From the NCBI GenBank assembly GCA_016927095.1, contig JAFGNI010000210.1:1-13224 (forward strand): a DNA stretch of 13,224 nt, in the 5' to 3' direction. Of the stretch, positions 1-6,566 are shown in pieces. Both the position numbers and the translations under genes were made by a program. The notes beneath the pieces are model-generated. The model made no database searches and was not told the origin of the DNA. It worked only from the letters and a program-made list of their open reading frames with translations. The stretch's first letter is position 1; the number at the start of each line of letters is the position of its first letter. Origin of the DNA: Anaerolineae bacterium (GTDB lineage: Bacteria; Chloroflexota; Anaerolineae; B4-G1; SLSP01).

Positions 1-1046
1 AGGTTCGGGACCTGGCCCGCGTTGGGCAGGTTCGCCGAGTAGACGGTGCCGGCGTCGCGGCGGATGTCCTCGATGATGTCCAGCACCTGCTCGTGCTCGC
101 CGACGGCGCGGTCGAAGTAACCGTCGGGAAGCGCCTCCTTGGAAAGGGCGTGCTCCTTCATCTCCGCGTAGCAGTCGTCGCCCCACTGGATCGTCTCCTC
201 GATGCTCATGACCTCGAGGCCGAGCCTCTTGCCGTCGTAGAGCCCGCCCGGGAAGAAGTGCGGGAAGAACTCGGTGACGTGCCGGTCGTTGGCGGAGGGA
301 TAGGCCGCATAGGCCTCGAAGAGCGACCAGGAGAAGGGATTCTCCGTGGCAAAGGCATCCGGCGTGCCTGCCGCCAGCTTCTGGCGAGCGACAGACCACA
401 TATCCCGGCCCTGCCAGCGCAGGTCGTGGATGAAGGTCAGGTGATTAAGGCCAGCAAACCGTGTGTGGATCTCGTCCGGCGGCGCGCCGACGAAACGCGC
501 CAGCTGCCGGCTCACATCGTGGGTGCCGTGGCAGAGGCCCACAACAGGCACACCGGTGGCCTTGCGCACGGCCCAGCAGTTGGCCGTCATCGGATTGCTG
601 TAGTTGAAGAACCAGGCGCCAGGACAGAGCCTGCCGGCATCCTCAGCGATGGCGACCAGCGCCGGGATCATCCGCATCGCACGGGATATGCCACCGGGCA
701 TCACCGTGTCGCCAACAGGCTGGAAGATACCGTACTTGCGAGGGATGAAGACGTCGGCCTCCCACGCACGGCGCTTGCCGACGCCGATCGTTGTGACCAC
801 GACATCCGCGCCCGGCAGAAGGTCACGCCGGTCTTCGGACGCGACGATCTCGATGTCCGCACCCGTAGCAGCAACCATACGCCGGCAGAGACCCTCAGCG
901 GTCTCCAGCGCCTCGGGGTCAATGTCGCACAACCCGAGCGTCCACGGCCCCAAGGCCGTGTCCCGGATCATGTCAGCCACCAATCCCTTTGTGAAGACGG
1001 CGCTGCCCGCACCGATCAACACCAACTTAGTCCGCTTCCCGTTCAT
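1..1046 (-). CDS. GH4 family glycosidase, NAD+/Mn2+-dependent, possible alpha-glucuronidase/galacturonidase (C-terminus cut by window edge)
   Basis: The first 348 residues are present and the gene runs off the left edge; family members are usually about 430-480 residues. The N-terminus has the Rossmann motif IGAGSAVFTKGL (from residue 11) that binds NAD. Further in are the FNYSNPMTAN motif, CHGT with Cys172 and His173, and GLNH with His202. In GH4 the Cys and the later His hold the catalytic Mn2+. Near the window edge, ANLPNAGQVPNL matches the family's usual NxPNxG region. GH4 enzymes cleave by oxidising C3 of the sugar with NAD, eliminating and re-reducing, so they act in the cytoplasm; no signal peptide is seen. 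The residues after Cys divide the family, and CHGx is the type reported for alpha-glucuronidases, so a uronidase is inferred rather than proven. ATG at 1046 follows GAGGA by 6 nt and lies 16 nt after the FAD oxidoreductase stop. Confidence 0.9.
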   Translation of the reverse strand, partial: MNGKRTKLVLIGAGSAVFTKGLVADMIRDTALGPWTLGLCDIDPEALETAEGLCRRMVAATGADIEIVASEDRRDLLPGADVVVTTIGVGKRRAWEADVFIPRKYGIFQPVGDTVMPGGISRAMRMIPALVAIAEDAGRLCPGAWFFNYSNPMTANCWAVRKATGVPVVGLCHGTHDVSRQLARFVGAPPDEIHTRFAGLNHLTFIHDLRWQGRDMWSVARQKLAAGTPDAFATENPFSWSLFEAYAAYPSANDRHVTEFFPHFFPGGLYDGKRLGLEVMSIEETIQWGDDCYAEMKEHALSKEALPDGYFDRAVGEHEQVLDIIEDIRRDAGTVYSANLPNAGQVPN

Positions 1047-1062
1047 CTCTCGTCCTCACATC

Positions 1063-2346
1063 TCAAGGCGCCACGCCCTGAGCCTCCAAGACCGACTGGA
1101 CCTGGCGCACATCCAACGCGCGGGGCAGCACACCGTGCCGGACACAGAGCGCTGCCGCAATCCCTACCGCCTGCCCCATCAGCACACAGATGGGCATCAC
1201 GCGGAAATTGGCGTGGGCCTTGTGGGTGCCGGAGATGTCGCGTCCTGCCACGTAGAGATTGTCGACTTTCTGCGGCACGAAGCAGCCGTAGGGAATCGTG
1301 TAGTGCTCCGGCTGGCTGAAGTGCTTTTGCACACCGGTCTCGTCCAAACCGCTGCCCGTGAGGTTGTGCACATCGAAGTTGAAGTGCACCCGGGGCACGA
1401 CCCAGTCGTCGAAGACGCGCGCCGCTAGGATATCCTCCTCGGTCAGTTCGTATTCGCCCGCGAAGTGGCGCGTCTCGCGCACCCCGACCCGCGCTGCCGA
1501 ACTGATGACGTAACACTTCTCGAAGCCCGCCACGTAGGTCCTGAGAAAGTCCACGATAGGTTCGAGTTGGCGGCGACACTCGTAGTCCGCCCGCGTCAGG
1601 TCCATCGCTTGAGTCCCGTCGACATCGATGCTGTTGGTCATGTTGCACGTCACGACGCCGGGGAGTGTAGAGCGATAGATGAGCAGATGGCCCGCCGGGA
1701 AGGGCAGGTGCTGCTTCGCCAGAGACTGGATATCGCCCTGGGGCGTCTCGTAGGTGTCCTCAAAAGCCCCCACAAGCCTCACCACGCGGTCCGTGTCGAC
1801 GCCGCCGACCTTGAACATCAGCGTCGCCGGTTGCATCTTGCCGTCGCCCTCACGGCCCTTGGTGTAGGGCACGCCGGCCTTGGCAGCGATGTCACCATCG
1901 CCTGTAGCGTCCACAACGATGCGCGCCAGGATGGCCTCGCGGCCCGATTTGCTCTCCGTGACGATCCCCTTGATGGCGTAGCCTTCGAGGATGACATCGC
2001 TCGCGAAGGTATAGAGCTGCCACTGCACACCGGCTTCGTCAAGCATCTCCAGCAAGACCGTCTTCAGCTTCTCGGGGTTGATCAGCTGTGGGTCCTCGCC
2101 ATCCTGGGCACGCCGGAGGATCTCACCGTAGATCCCGATATGCGCCGTCTTTCCAGTCCAGTGGCTCATCAGGCCCGTGGTCGCCACGCCGCCTACGGCC
2201 CCGCTCTGCTCAATGAGCAGTGTCCTGGCGCCTTGCCGCGCCGCCGCCAACGCCGCGCCCACACCCGCGGGCCCGCCCCCGACGATCAGGACGTCGACAT
2301 CGTGGGCGACGGGGATCTGTCGGGTGGGTTCAGTGTAAGCCCTCAA
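1063..2346 (-). CDS. FAD-dependent oxidoreductase (FAD_oxidored, PF12831-like)
   Basis: A 427-residue flavoprotein. The dinucleotide-binding motif VGGGPAG lies at residues 22-28, with the ribose-binding acid Glu46 at the end of the second beta strand. DATGDGD (146-152), followed by AAKAGVPYTKGREGDG, is characteristic of the FAD_oxidored family. Near the C-terminus, NLYVAGRDISGTH and a run ending MGQAVGIAAAL form the second FAD contact. Substrates are largely unknown for this family, some members of which are labelled 'xanthan lyase' without proof; here the setting points to a sugar or sugar-derived acid. Start choice: the reading frame opens at TTG 2364, but AAGGAGGT lies inside that stretch (2359-2352), with a TTG at 2346 placed 5 nt after it, so translation should begin at 2346. 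No signal peptide is seen. It is separated from the upstream DUF4038 gene by about 95 nt containing a short repeat, and it is closely followed by the GH4 gene. Confidence 0.88.
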   Translation of the reverse strand: MRAYTEPTRQIPVAHDVDVLIVGGGPAGVGAALAAARQGARTLLIEQSGAVGGVATTGLMSHWTGKTAHIGIYGEILRRAQDGEDPQLINPEKLKTVLLEMLDEAGVQWQLYTFASDVILEGYAIKGIVTESKSGREAILARIVVDATGDGDIAAKAGVPYTKGREGDGKMQPATLMFKVGGVDTDRVVRLVGAFEDTYETPQGDIQSLAKQHLPFPAGHLLIYRSTLPGVVTCNMTNSIDVDGTQAMDLTRADYECRRQLEPIVDFLRTYVAGFEKCYVISSAARVGVRETRHFAGEYELTEEDILAARVFDDWVVPRVHFNFDVHNLTGSGLDETGVQKHFSQPEHYTIPYGCFVPQKVDNLYVAGRDISGTHKAHANFRVMPICVLMGQAVGIAAALCVRHGVLPRALDVRQVQSVLEAQGVAP

Positions 2347-2351
2347 GGCAG

Positions 2352-2359
2352 ACCTCCTT
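2352..2359 (-). promoter_or_regulatory. Shine-Dalgarno AAGGAGGT that fixes a TTG start
   Basis: AAGGAGGT on the minus strand is a near-perfect anti-16S match. It is followed by CTGCC and then TTG at 2346-2344. It lies within the longest open frame of the FAD oxidoreductase, so the frame's upstream TTG (2364) is unlikely to be the true start. Confidence 0.85.
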
Positions 2360-2369
2360 AACAAATCAC

Positions 2370-2397
2370 GAGTCTCGAGTCTTAAGTCTTGAGTCCC
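2370..2397. repeat. Four tandem 7-bp units (GAGTCTC-GAGTCTT-AAGTCTT-GAGTCCC) in an intergenic gap
   Basis: The plus strand reads GAGTCTC (2370-2376), GAGTCTT (2377-2383), AAGTCTT (2384-2390) and GAGTCCC (2391-2397). The middle 20 bases (2374-2393) are also an imperfect inverted repeat centred on CTTAAG, matching its own complement at 16 of 20 positions. The repeat lies between the DUF4038 gene and the FAD oxidoreductase, just upstream of the latter's ribosome binding site. Runs of GAGTCTT-like heptamers are, from memory, common between genes in some environmental bacterial genomes. No U-rich tail follows, so it does not look like an intrinsic terminator. Confidence 0.75.
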
Positions 2398-2441
2398 ACG
2401 TCACCCGCAGGCTAGCGACTAAGTGCATCATGGTCTGGCTC

Positions 2442-4091
2442 TCACTGCGAGTGCGCGCCGGACTTGATGACGAGAAGCCAGTCCCCGCGGCGGGGTGTGA
2501 GCAGCACGCCGATGCGATGATGTCTATCGCCGTCGTCCGGGAGGCTGCAGAAGTCGGTCCACTTGCCCAGATGGGGGTCGAACCAGCAGATCACCGGGTC
2601 GGGCGGCAGCCTGTCCACCACGAGGGAGACGGCTTCGTTATCAGGTGCGTAGAGGATGACCAAGTCGTCCGATTCTGATCGCGCCGCCGCGATGAAGGCC
2701 TCTGGCGCTTCCTCACCAGGCTGCTCAGCCAGGACCTCTTGGGCCGGTCGCAGCGTCCACCAGGGCAGCTGCTCGAAGAAGGCATGGAGCTCCGTCATGC
2801 TATGGATGCCCGGCAAGTCCAGACCTTCGGTCCATGCCGCTACAGGGCCGATACGATCGTGACCCTCCGGCACCTCCGCCGACTCAGCCCAAACCCAGAT
2901 GGGATTGGTGCCGTAGCTGACACCCGCCGTGGGCGCGACCAGACAGCTCCAGTAGGCGGCTCGCCGCACCTCCGCGTCGGTGAAGCGGCGGGCGATGTGA
3001 TAGGAAGGATGGTTCTCATAGTTGGGCTCGAGGTTGATCACCGGCAGCACCGGTTCAGTCGCCCAGTCTGAGGCAGGCGGGCCCTGCACGAGCCACCGCA
3101 GGTGCTCCTCGGAGCTACCATGACCGCTCTGGTACCCAATGAAGTCAAACCAAGGTTCTCCGCGGAACTCCTGACCGACCCAGGTCTGACCACAGGGATG
3201 CATCGTGACCAAGCGAGAGTGTCTATCGCCGCGATGATGTTTATCGCCGCGATGATGCCGCTCCTCGCCGAAGACCGCCCTGCCGATACGACGCCAGCGC
3301 TCAGCACGCTCTCCCGTGTAATTGCCGTCGCCCCCAAGGAACCAGACGACGTGGTAGGCGCCCCAGCGCGCGACGATGTAGCGCGCAAGCCGGATCGCAT
3401 CTTCCTCAGGCAGCGCCTGACCCGGGTCGCTCTCCCAGAGGGCCCAAAGCACCACCGGCGCAGCGACGAGCCCGTGCTCATTGATCGTCGCGACCTTGGC
3501 ATCGCGTGCCTGGAAAAAACCGGGGTTGAGCGTGATGTGACTATCGCCTGTGAAAGCGCGCTGAGCGCCCAGTACCTCCGTAGCCCCACGCCACTGGGTG
3601 CTCACGAACTGGATCACGGTGAAGCCCTGGTCGGCTCGGGTGCTCAAATAGCGCTCCCAGTCCTCGTCTTCCGCCCGGAGCACGCCATTCCAAGCCGTGT
3701 CTGCCAGCCAGAAGAAAGGCTCACCCTCCGCCCAACGCAGAAAGTGTCCATCACCTGAGACGCGGAGCACGCCGCGCTGGTAGAGGGGGTTCTCGCCATC
3801 GTAGGGTCCGCAGTCAAAGGTACCTACCTGCTCGTGCAGGCCGGAATCGGTCCGGTAATTTGTGCAGGCATCATCCGAACAGGAGGAACGCCAGGTCCAC
3901 GTGCCGACTGCCTCTGGAGCAAATCGCACCCGCCACGTGTTGCCACCGTCCCAGAAGGCATCGACGACCTGGGTTTGTCCGGACGGTCCGGTGAAGGTCA
4001 CCTCGAGGTCAACGTCCCAGAACGGGTCGGCATAAGCGACCGCGCTCTCAAAAGCGATCTCAATCACGGTCCACTGCGCTACTGTTACCAT
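2442..4091 (-). CDS. DUF5060/DUF4038 glycoside hydrolase, GH140-like, with C-terminal putative collagen-binding-type domain
   Basis: A 549-residue protein. Residues 5-70 form a DUF5060-type beta domain (FWDVDLEVTFTGPSG, TWRVRFAPEAVGTWTW). From about 112 to 440 it is a DUF4038 TIM barrel (GDGHFLRWAEGEPFFWLADTAW). From about 462 it resembles PF12904 (DDLVILYAPDNEA, ICWFDPHLGKW). The founding GH140 enzyme is an apiosidase acting on pectin RG-II. Its catalytic Asp and Glu, as I recall them, correspond to Asp255 in FLGGDGNY and Glu355 in INLEPNYE, both present here. Between them, residues 278-293 hold a repeated insert (RHHRGDKHHRGDRHSR). No signal peptide is seen. ATG 4091 directly abuts the stop of the isomerase gene (TAG-ATG), with AGAGGTGA 8 nt upstream of the ATG inside that gene, so the two are probably translationally coupled. 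Real substrate unknown: DUF4038 proteins are diverse and most are uncharacterised. Confidence 0.87.
   Translation of the reverse strand: MVTVAQWTVIEIAFESAVAYADPFWDVDLEVTFTGPSGQTQVVDAFWDGGNTWRVRFAPEAVGTWTWRSSCSDDACTNYRTDSGLHEQVGTFDCGPYDGENPLYQRGVLRVSGDGHFLRWAEGEPFFWLADTAWNGVLRAEDEDWERYLSTRADQGFTVIQFVSTQWRGATEVLGAQRAFTGDSHITLNPGFFQARDAKVATINEHGLVAAPVVLWALWESDPGQALPEEDAIRLARYIVARWGAYHVVWFLGGDGNYTGERAERWRRIGRAVFGEERHHRGDKHHRGDRHSRLVTMHPCGQTWVGQEFRGEPWFDFIGYQSGHGSSEEHLRWLVQGPPASDWATEPVLPVINLEPNYENHPSYHIARRFTDAEVRRAAYWSCLVAPTAGVSYGTNPIWVWAESAEVPEGHDRIGPVAAWTEGLDLPGIHSMTELHAFFEQLPWWTLRPAQEVLAEQPGEEAPEAFIAAARSESDDLVILYAPDNEAVSLVVDRLPPDPVICWFDPHLGKWTDFCSLPDDGDRHHRIGVLLTPRRGDWLLVIKSGAHSQ
2514..2531. 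repeat. Third copy of the GGCGATARACATCATCGC motif inside the DUF4038 gene
   Basis: The plus strand GCGATGATGTCTATCGCC differs from 3231-3248 at only one of 18 bases. It encodes GDRHHR at residues 521-526 in the same reading frame as the copies near residue 282, about 700 bp away in the same gene. The unit carries a small inverted repeat (GCGAT...ATCGC). Confidence 0.6.
3224..3257. repeat. Tandem 18-bp repeat within the DUF4038 coding sequence
   Basis: TATCGCCGCGATGATG occurs at 3224-3239 and again at 3242-3257, giving an 18-bp period and therefore a six-residue in-frame duplication (GDKHHR then GDRHSR). It falls between the two putative catalytic residues of the DUF4038 barrel, at a point just before the conserved-looking LVTMHP strand, so it probably lengthens a surface loop. 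Confidence 0.8.
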
Positions 4092-4967
4092 CTACCAGGT
4101 CACCTCTGTGCATCCGGCCTCTGCCATCACCTTGCGCAGAGCATTCACGGCGATGGTCATGCCCTCGGCACCGCTGAAACCGCTGCTGTGCCCTGCGATC
4201 TTGAGATGCGGCTCCAGCGCCAGAACGCCCTGATACCCCGCCGCCTTCAGCTTCGCCAACAGCAGCACCAGTTGCCCGTCCCCCTCGCCGGCAGGCACCA
4301 CATGCCCATCGCTCAAGACGGCATCCTTCACGTGGACGTAGCCGATCAGATCCCCCAGCACCGGCCAACCACGCTCAACGACCTGGGCCTCACCCACCTG
4401 GACGAAGTTCGCGGAATCCCATAGGAACCGCAGGGTGGGGCTATCGACGGCCTTCAGCACAGCCTGACACCGCGCCAGCGTATCGGTGACGATGCCCTTC
4501 TCGTTCTCGAGCAAGAGGGTGAAGCCCTCCGCCTCAGCCATCTCCGCCAGCTTGCCGAGCCGTTCAACGCTGCTCTCGACATAGTCGTCGTAGCCCTCAT
4601 TGGATTCCGGGTGTCGCCCGCCGGCGGTATCGGGTGGATAGAACGAGAACAGACGGACATTGCGGCAACCAACAACGTCACCAACGTGGAAGATCTTGCG
4701 TAGATTACCAATCTCGTAGTCGATGGGCTCCATGATGGGCGACTTGCCGATCGGGCTTCCCAGACAGGCGACGGTGGTATTCTGGACATCGCAGACATCG
4801 ATCACGCGCGCCAGGTCGTCATCCGCCATATAAAGCACATTCTTGCCCCACGCGCCGCGTAAGTCGAGTCCGCCGACGCCCAAAGCGCTGAGCGTCACCA
4901 ACTGCTCATCCAGGTCCGGCGCGATCTCATCGCCAAATGCACTGATCTTGAACGTAGCCTCTGTCAT
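4092..4967 (-). CDS. Sugar phosphate isomerase/epimerase-like TIM-barrel protein (AP endonuclease 2 family, PF01261)
   Basis: A 291-residue single-domain barrel. The four metal ligands expected for the family are all visible: Glu154 (LLLENEKG), Asp184 (FLWDSANF), His212 (YVHVKDA) and Glu252 (LALEPHLK). The family includes hydroxypyruvate isomerase, tagatose/psicose 3-epimerases, inosose dehydratases and the subunits that cleave C-glycosides after oxidation, so the exact reaction is open. An open frame extends to a GTG at 4985, but AGGGAGGT (4979-4972) sits in that extension and is correctly spaced for ATG 4967, which I take as the start. No signal peptide, so cytoplasmic. The upstream gap to the sulfatase is 66 nt and holds a short repeat; downstream, its TAG stop is immediately followed by the ATG of the DUF4038 gene. 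Confidence 0.88.
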   Translation of the reverse strand: MTEATFKISAFGDEIAPDLDEQLVTLSALGVGGLDLRGAWGKNVLYMADDDLARVIDVCDVQNTTVACLGSPIGKSPIMEPIDYEIGNLRKIFHVGDVVGCRNVRLFSFYPPDTAGGRHPESNEGYDDYVESSVERLGKLAEMAEAEGFTLLLENEKGIVTDTLARCQAVLKAVDSPTLRFLWDSANFVQVGEAQVVERGWPVLGDLIGYVHVKDAVLSDGHVVPAGEGDGQLVLLLAKLKAAGYQGVLALEPHLKIAGHSSGFSGAEGMTIAVNALRKVMAEAGCTEVTW

Positions 4968-4971
4968 CACG

Positions 4972-4979
4972 ACCTCCCT
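4972..4979 (-). promoter_or_regulatory. Shine-Dalgarno AGGGAGGT of the isomerase gene
   Basis: AGGGAGGT on the minus strand lies 4 nt upstream of ATG 4967 and inside the longer GTG-initiated frame, so it argues for the shorter protein. Confidence 0.8.
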
Positions 4980-4999
4980 ATCCACAGATTACGCAGATT
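4980..4999. repeat. Short intergenic repeat AATCTGCGTAATCTGTGGAT
   Basis: On the minus strand this reads AATCTGCGTAATCTGTGGAT, two degenerate 9-bp units (plus strand CACAGATTA and CGCAGATTG). It sits in the 66-nt gap between the sulfatase and the isomerase, immediately before the isomerase ribosome binding site. I recall very similar short sequences scattered between genes in several phyla of environmental bacteria; whether it is repeated in this genome cannot be seen from one copy. The rest of the gap shows nothing recognisable. Confidence 0.5.
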
Positions 5000-5033
5000 G
5001 GTAACAAAGAAACAGATGGATGGAAGACAGACT

Positions 5034-6566
5034 TCATTTGCCGTACTCGGTCTTGACGCCCTCGGTAGGAAGGCCGGTGTCGTAGTCACGGACCTCGGGC
5101 GCGTAGCCATCGGCGGGGCGGGGCCGGAACTCACCGCGCCATGTCAGCCGCCGGCTCTCGCGCCAGGGCCGCCGCTCCCAGACAGGGCCCCGGAAGGGAT
5201 CCCGCTTCGCGTACATCCAGGTAAGCAGGCGATCGTGCAGCTCGTCACGGATCTCCGCCAGCTCGGGATCCGCGATGCGGTTGACGACCTCACCGGGATC
5301 CGCGTGCATATCGTAGAGCTCATCGGTGTGGAGCAGGTTGATCACTAGCTTGTAGCGACCCTGGGTGATGGCGCGCACGGGCTGGAAGCCGCCCCAAGAG
5401 TCGTGCTCGATCTCGTAGCGTTGGAATTCAATGACGGCACTGCGGCTTGGTTGCTCGTCCCCCATCAACAGCGGGCTCAGGCTCTCACCCTCCAGGATGG
5501 GCGGCACCTCCATGCCGGCAAGCTCCATCATCGTGGGGAGGAGGTCGATGTGGCTCACGGTGCTGGCGACGGGCTCCCTGGCAGCTCCATCATAAGCACT
5601 CCCCGGGGGTGGCTCAACGATCAGCGGGATATGCGCAATCTCCTCATACATCACGGGTCCCTTGCCGGTCAGCCGGTGTGCACCCATCATATCGCCGTGA
5701 TCGGAGGTGTAGATGATCCAGGTATTCTCCGGCGCGTAGCGATGCACCGCGTCGATGACGCGCCCGATCTCGAAGTCCACAAAGCTGTTGGCGCCCAGAT
5801 ACATCGGGAGGCGCACCGTCCCTTCCGCGTTGGGCGGTCCGACATTCGCCGATGTAGCCCACTCCTGCTGGTGCGCCGGCTTGCCCTCCAGAGCGTCAAA
5901 GGCTGCAGGCCCCAAAGGATAGTCAAAGTCCTCAAACATCTCCACATATTCTGGCGGACAGGTGAAAGGATGGTGCGGCTCATCGTAGGAGACGACCAAG
6001 ACAAAGGGCCGGTCATCGTGCCCACTGAGGAAACGCTCCGCGCGGTCACTGATGCGGTGGGCCCAGGTGAACTCGGCCTGGATATCGTGCTCGCGCAGGT
6101 CCTCAAGCGAATTGAGACCGCGGCGCCAGAGCGTGATCTCCGTCTCGGTCAGCTCGTCGAGGTAACGCTTGCCGTCGAACCAGACATCCGGATCCCACCC
6201 GTCAGGACAGAGACCCGTGCCGAAATAGTCGTGTCCATCGAGATGCCACTTACCGATGTAGCCGGTGTGGTAGCCCGCATCCTGAAAGCGCTGCCCCATC
6301 GTGATGATATTGTCGCCCAGCGGCAGGTTGTTGGTCCAAGCCCCGGCGGTGTGGGCGTAGATGCCGGTAAAGATCCCAGCCCGGGCAGGCGTGCAGAGCG
6401 GACAGGTCGTGTAGGCACGCTCGAACTTGATGCCGGTATCCGCAAGCCGGTCAATGTTGGGCGTGTGCAAATCCATGCCCTTGCGGTGATTCATATCGCC
6501 ATAGGCGCCAATTACGTTGGTCGCCTGCGTATCCGTCATAATGAAGACAAAGTTCGGTCTAGACAT
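5034..6566 (-). CDS. Type I (formylglycine-dependent) sulfatase, arylsulfatase/choline-sulfatase-like
   Basis: A 510-residue S1 sulfatase that hydrolyses sulfate esters, probably from a glycan. The formylglycine motif CTPAR is at Cys58-Arg62, a cysteine-type site that must be matured by FGE or a radical-SAM anSME encoded elsewhere. Other family residues are in place: Asp12 (TDTQ) and Asp289-His290 (TSDHGD) for calcium, Lys106 and His108 (GKWHL), His198-199 (DEPHHPF) and Lys302 (GKG). The N-terminus (MSRPNFVFIMTD) goes straight into the first beta strand, with no signal peptide, so a cytoplasmic enzyme is inferred. ATG 6566 overlaps the end of the aldo/keto reductase gene by 8 nt (ATGTCTAG) and lacks a good Shine-Dalgarno, suggesting translational coupling. 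An alternative start (MRNMSRP, 6575) adds three residues. The longer open frame up to 6833 lies inside the reductase gene and is not used. Confidence 0.94.
   Translation of the reverse strand: MSRPNFVFIMTDTQATNVIGAYGDMNHRKGMDLHTPNIDRLADTGIKFERAYTTCPLCTPARAGIFTGIYAHTAGAWTNNLPLGDNIITMGQRFQDAGYHTGYIGKWHLDGHDYFGTGLCPDGWDPDVWFDGKRYLDELTETEITLWRRGLNSLEDLREHDIQAEFTWAHRISDRAERFLSGHDDRPFVLVVSYDEPHHPFTCPPEYVEMFEDFDYPLGPAAFDALEGKPAHQQEWATSANVGPPNAEGTVRLPMYLGANSFVDFEIGRVIDAVHRYAPENTWIIYTSDHGDMMGAHRLTGKGPVMYEEIAHIPLIVEPPPGSAYDGAAREPVASTVSHIDLLPTMMELAGMEVPPILEGESLSPLLMGDEQPSRSAVIEFQRYEIEHDSWGGFQPVRAITQGRYKLVINLLHTDELYDMHADPGEVVNRIADPELAEIRDELHDRLLTWMYAKRDPFRGPVWERRPWRESRRLTWRGEFRPRPADGYAPEVRDYDTGLPTEGVKTEYGK

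Noticed and set aside
93..1319. Plus-strand open frame of 408 codons
   Set aside because: Antisense to the GH4 and FAD oxidoreductase genes, whose motifs are clear; the translation is Arg/His/Pro-rich and unlike any family, as expected for GC-rich shadows.
2347..2441. Intrinsic terminator between the DUF4038 and FAD oxidoreductase genes
   Set aside because: The only dyad is loop-less and mismatched, and no run of T follows it.
3530..3548. Fourth copy of the 18-bp DUF4038 repeat (plus strand GCGTGATGTGACTATCGCC)
   Set aside because: Needs gaps to align and encodes TGDSHIT, which fits ordinary protein sequence; similarity may be chance.
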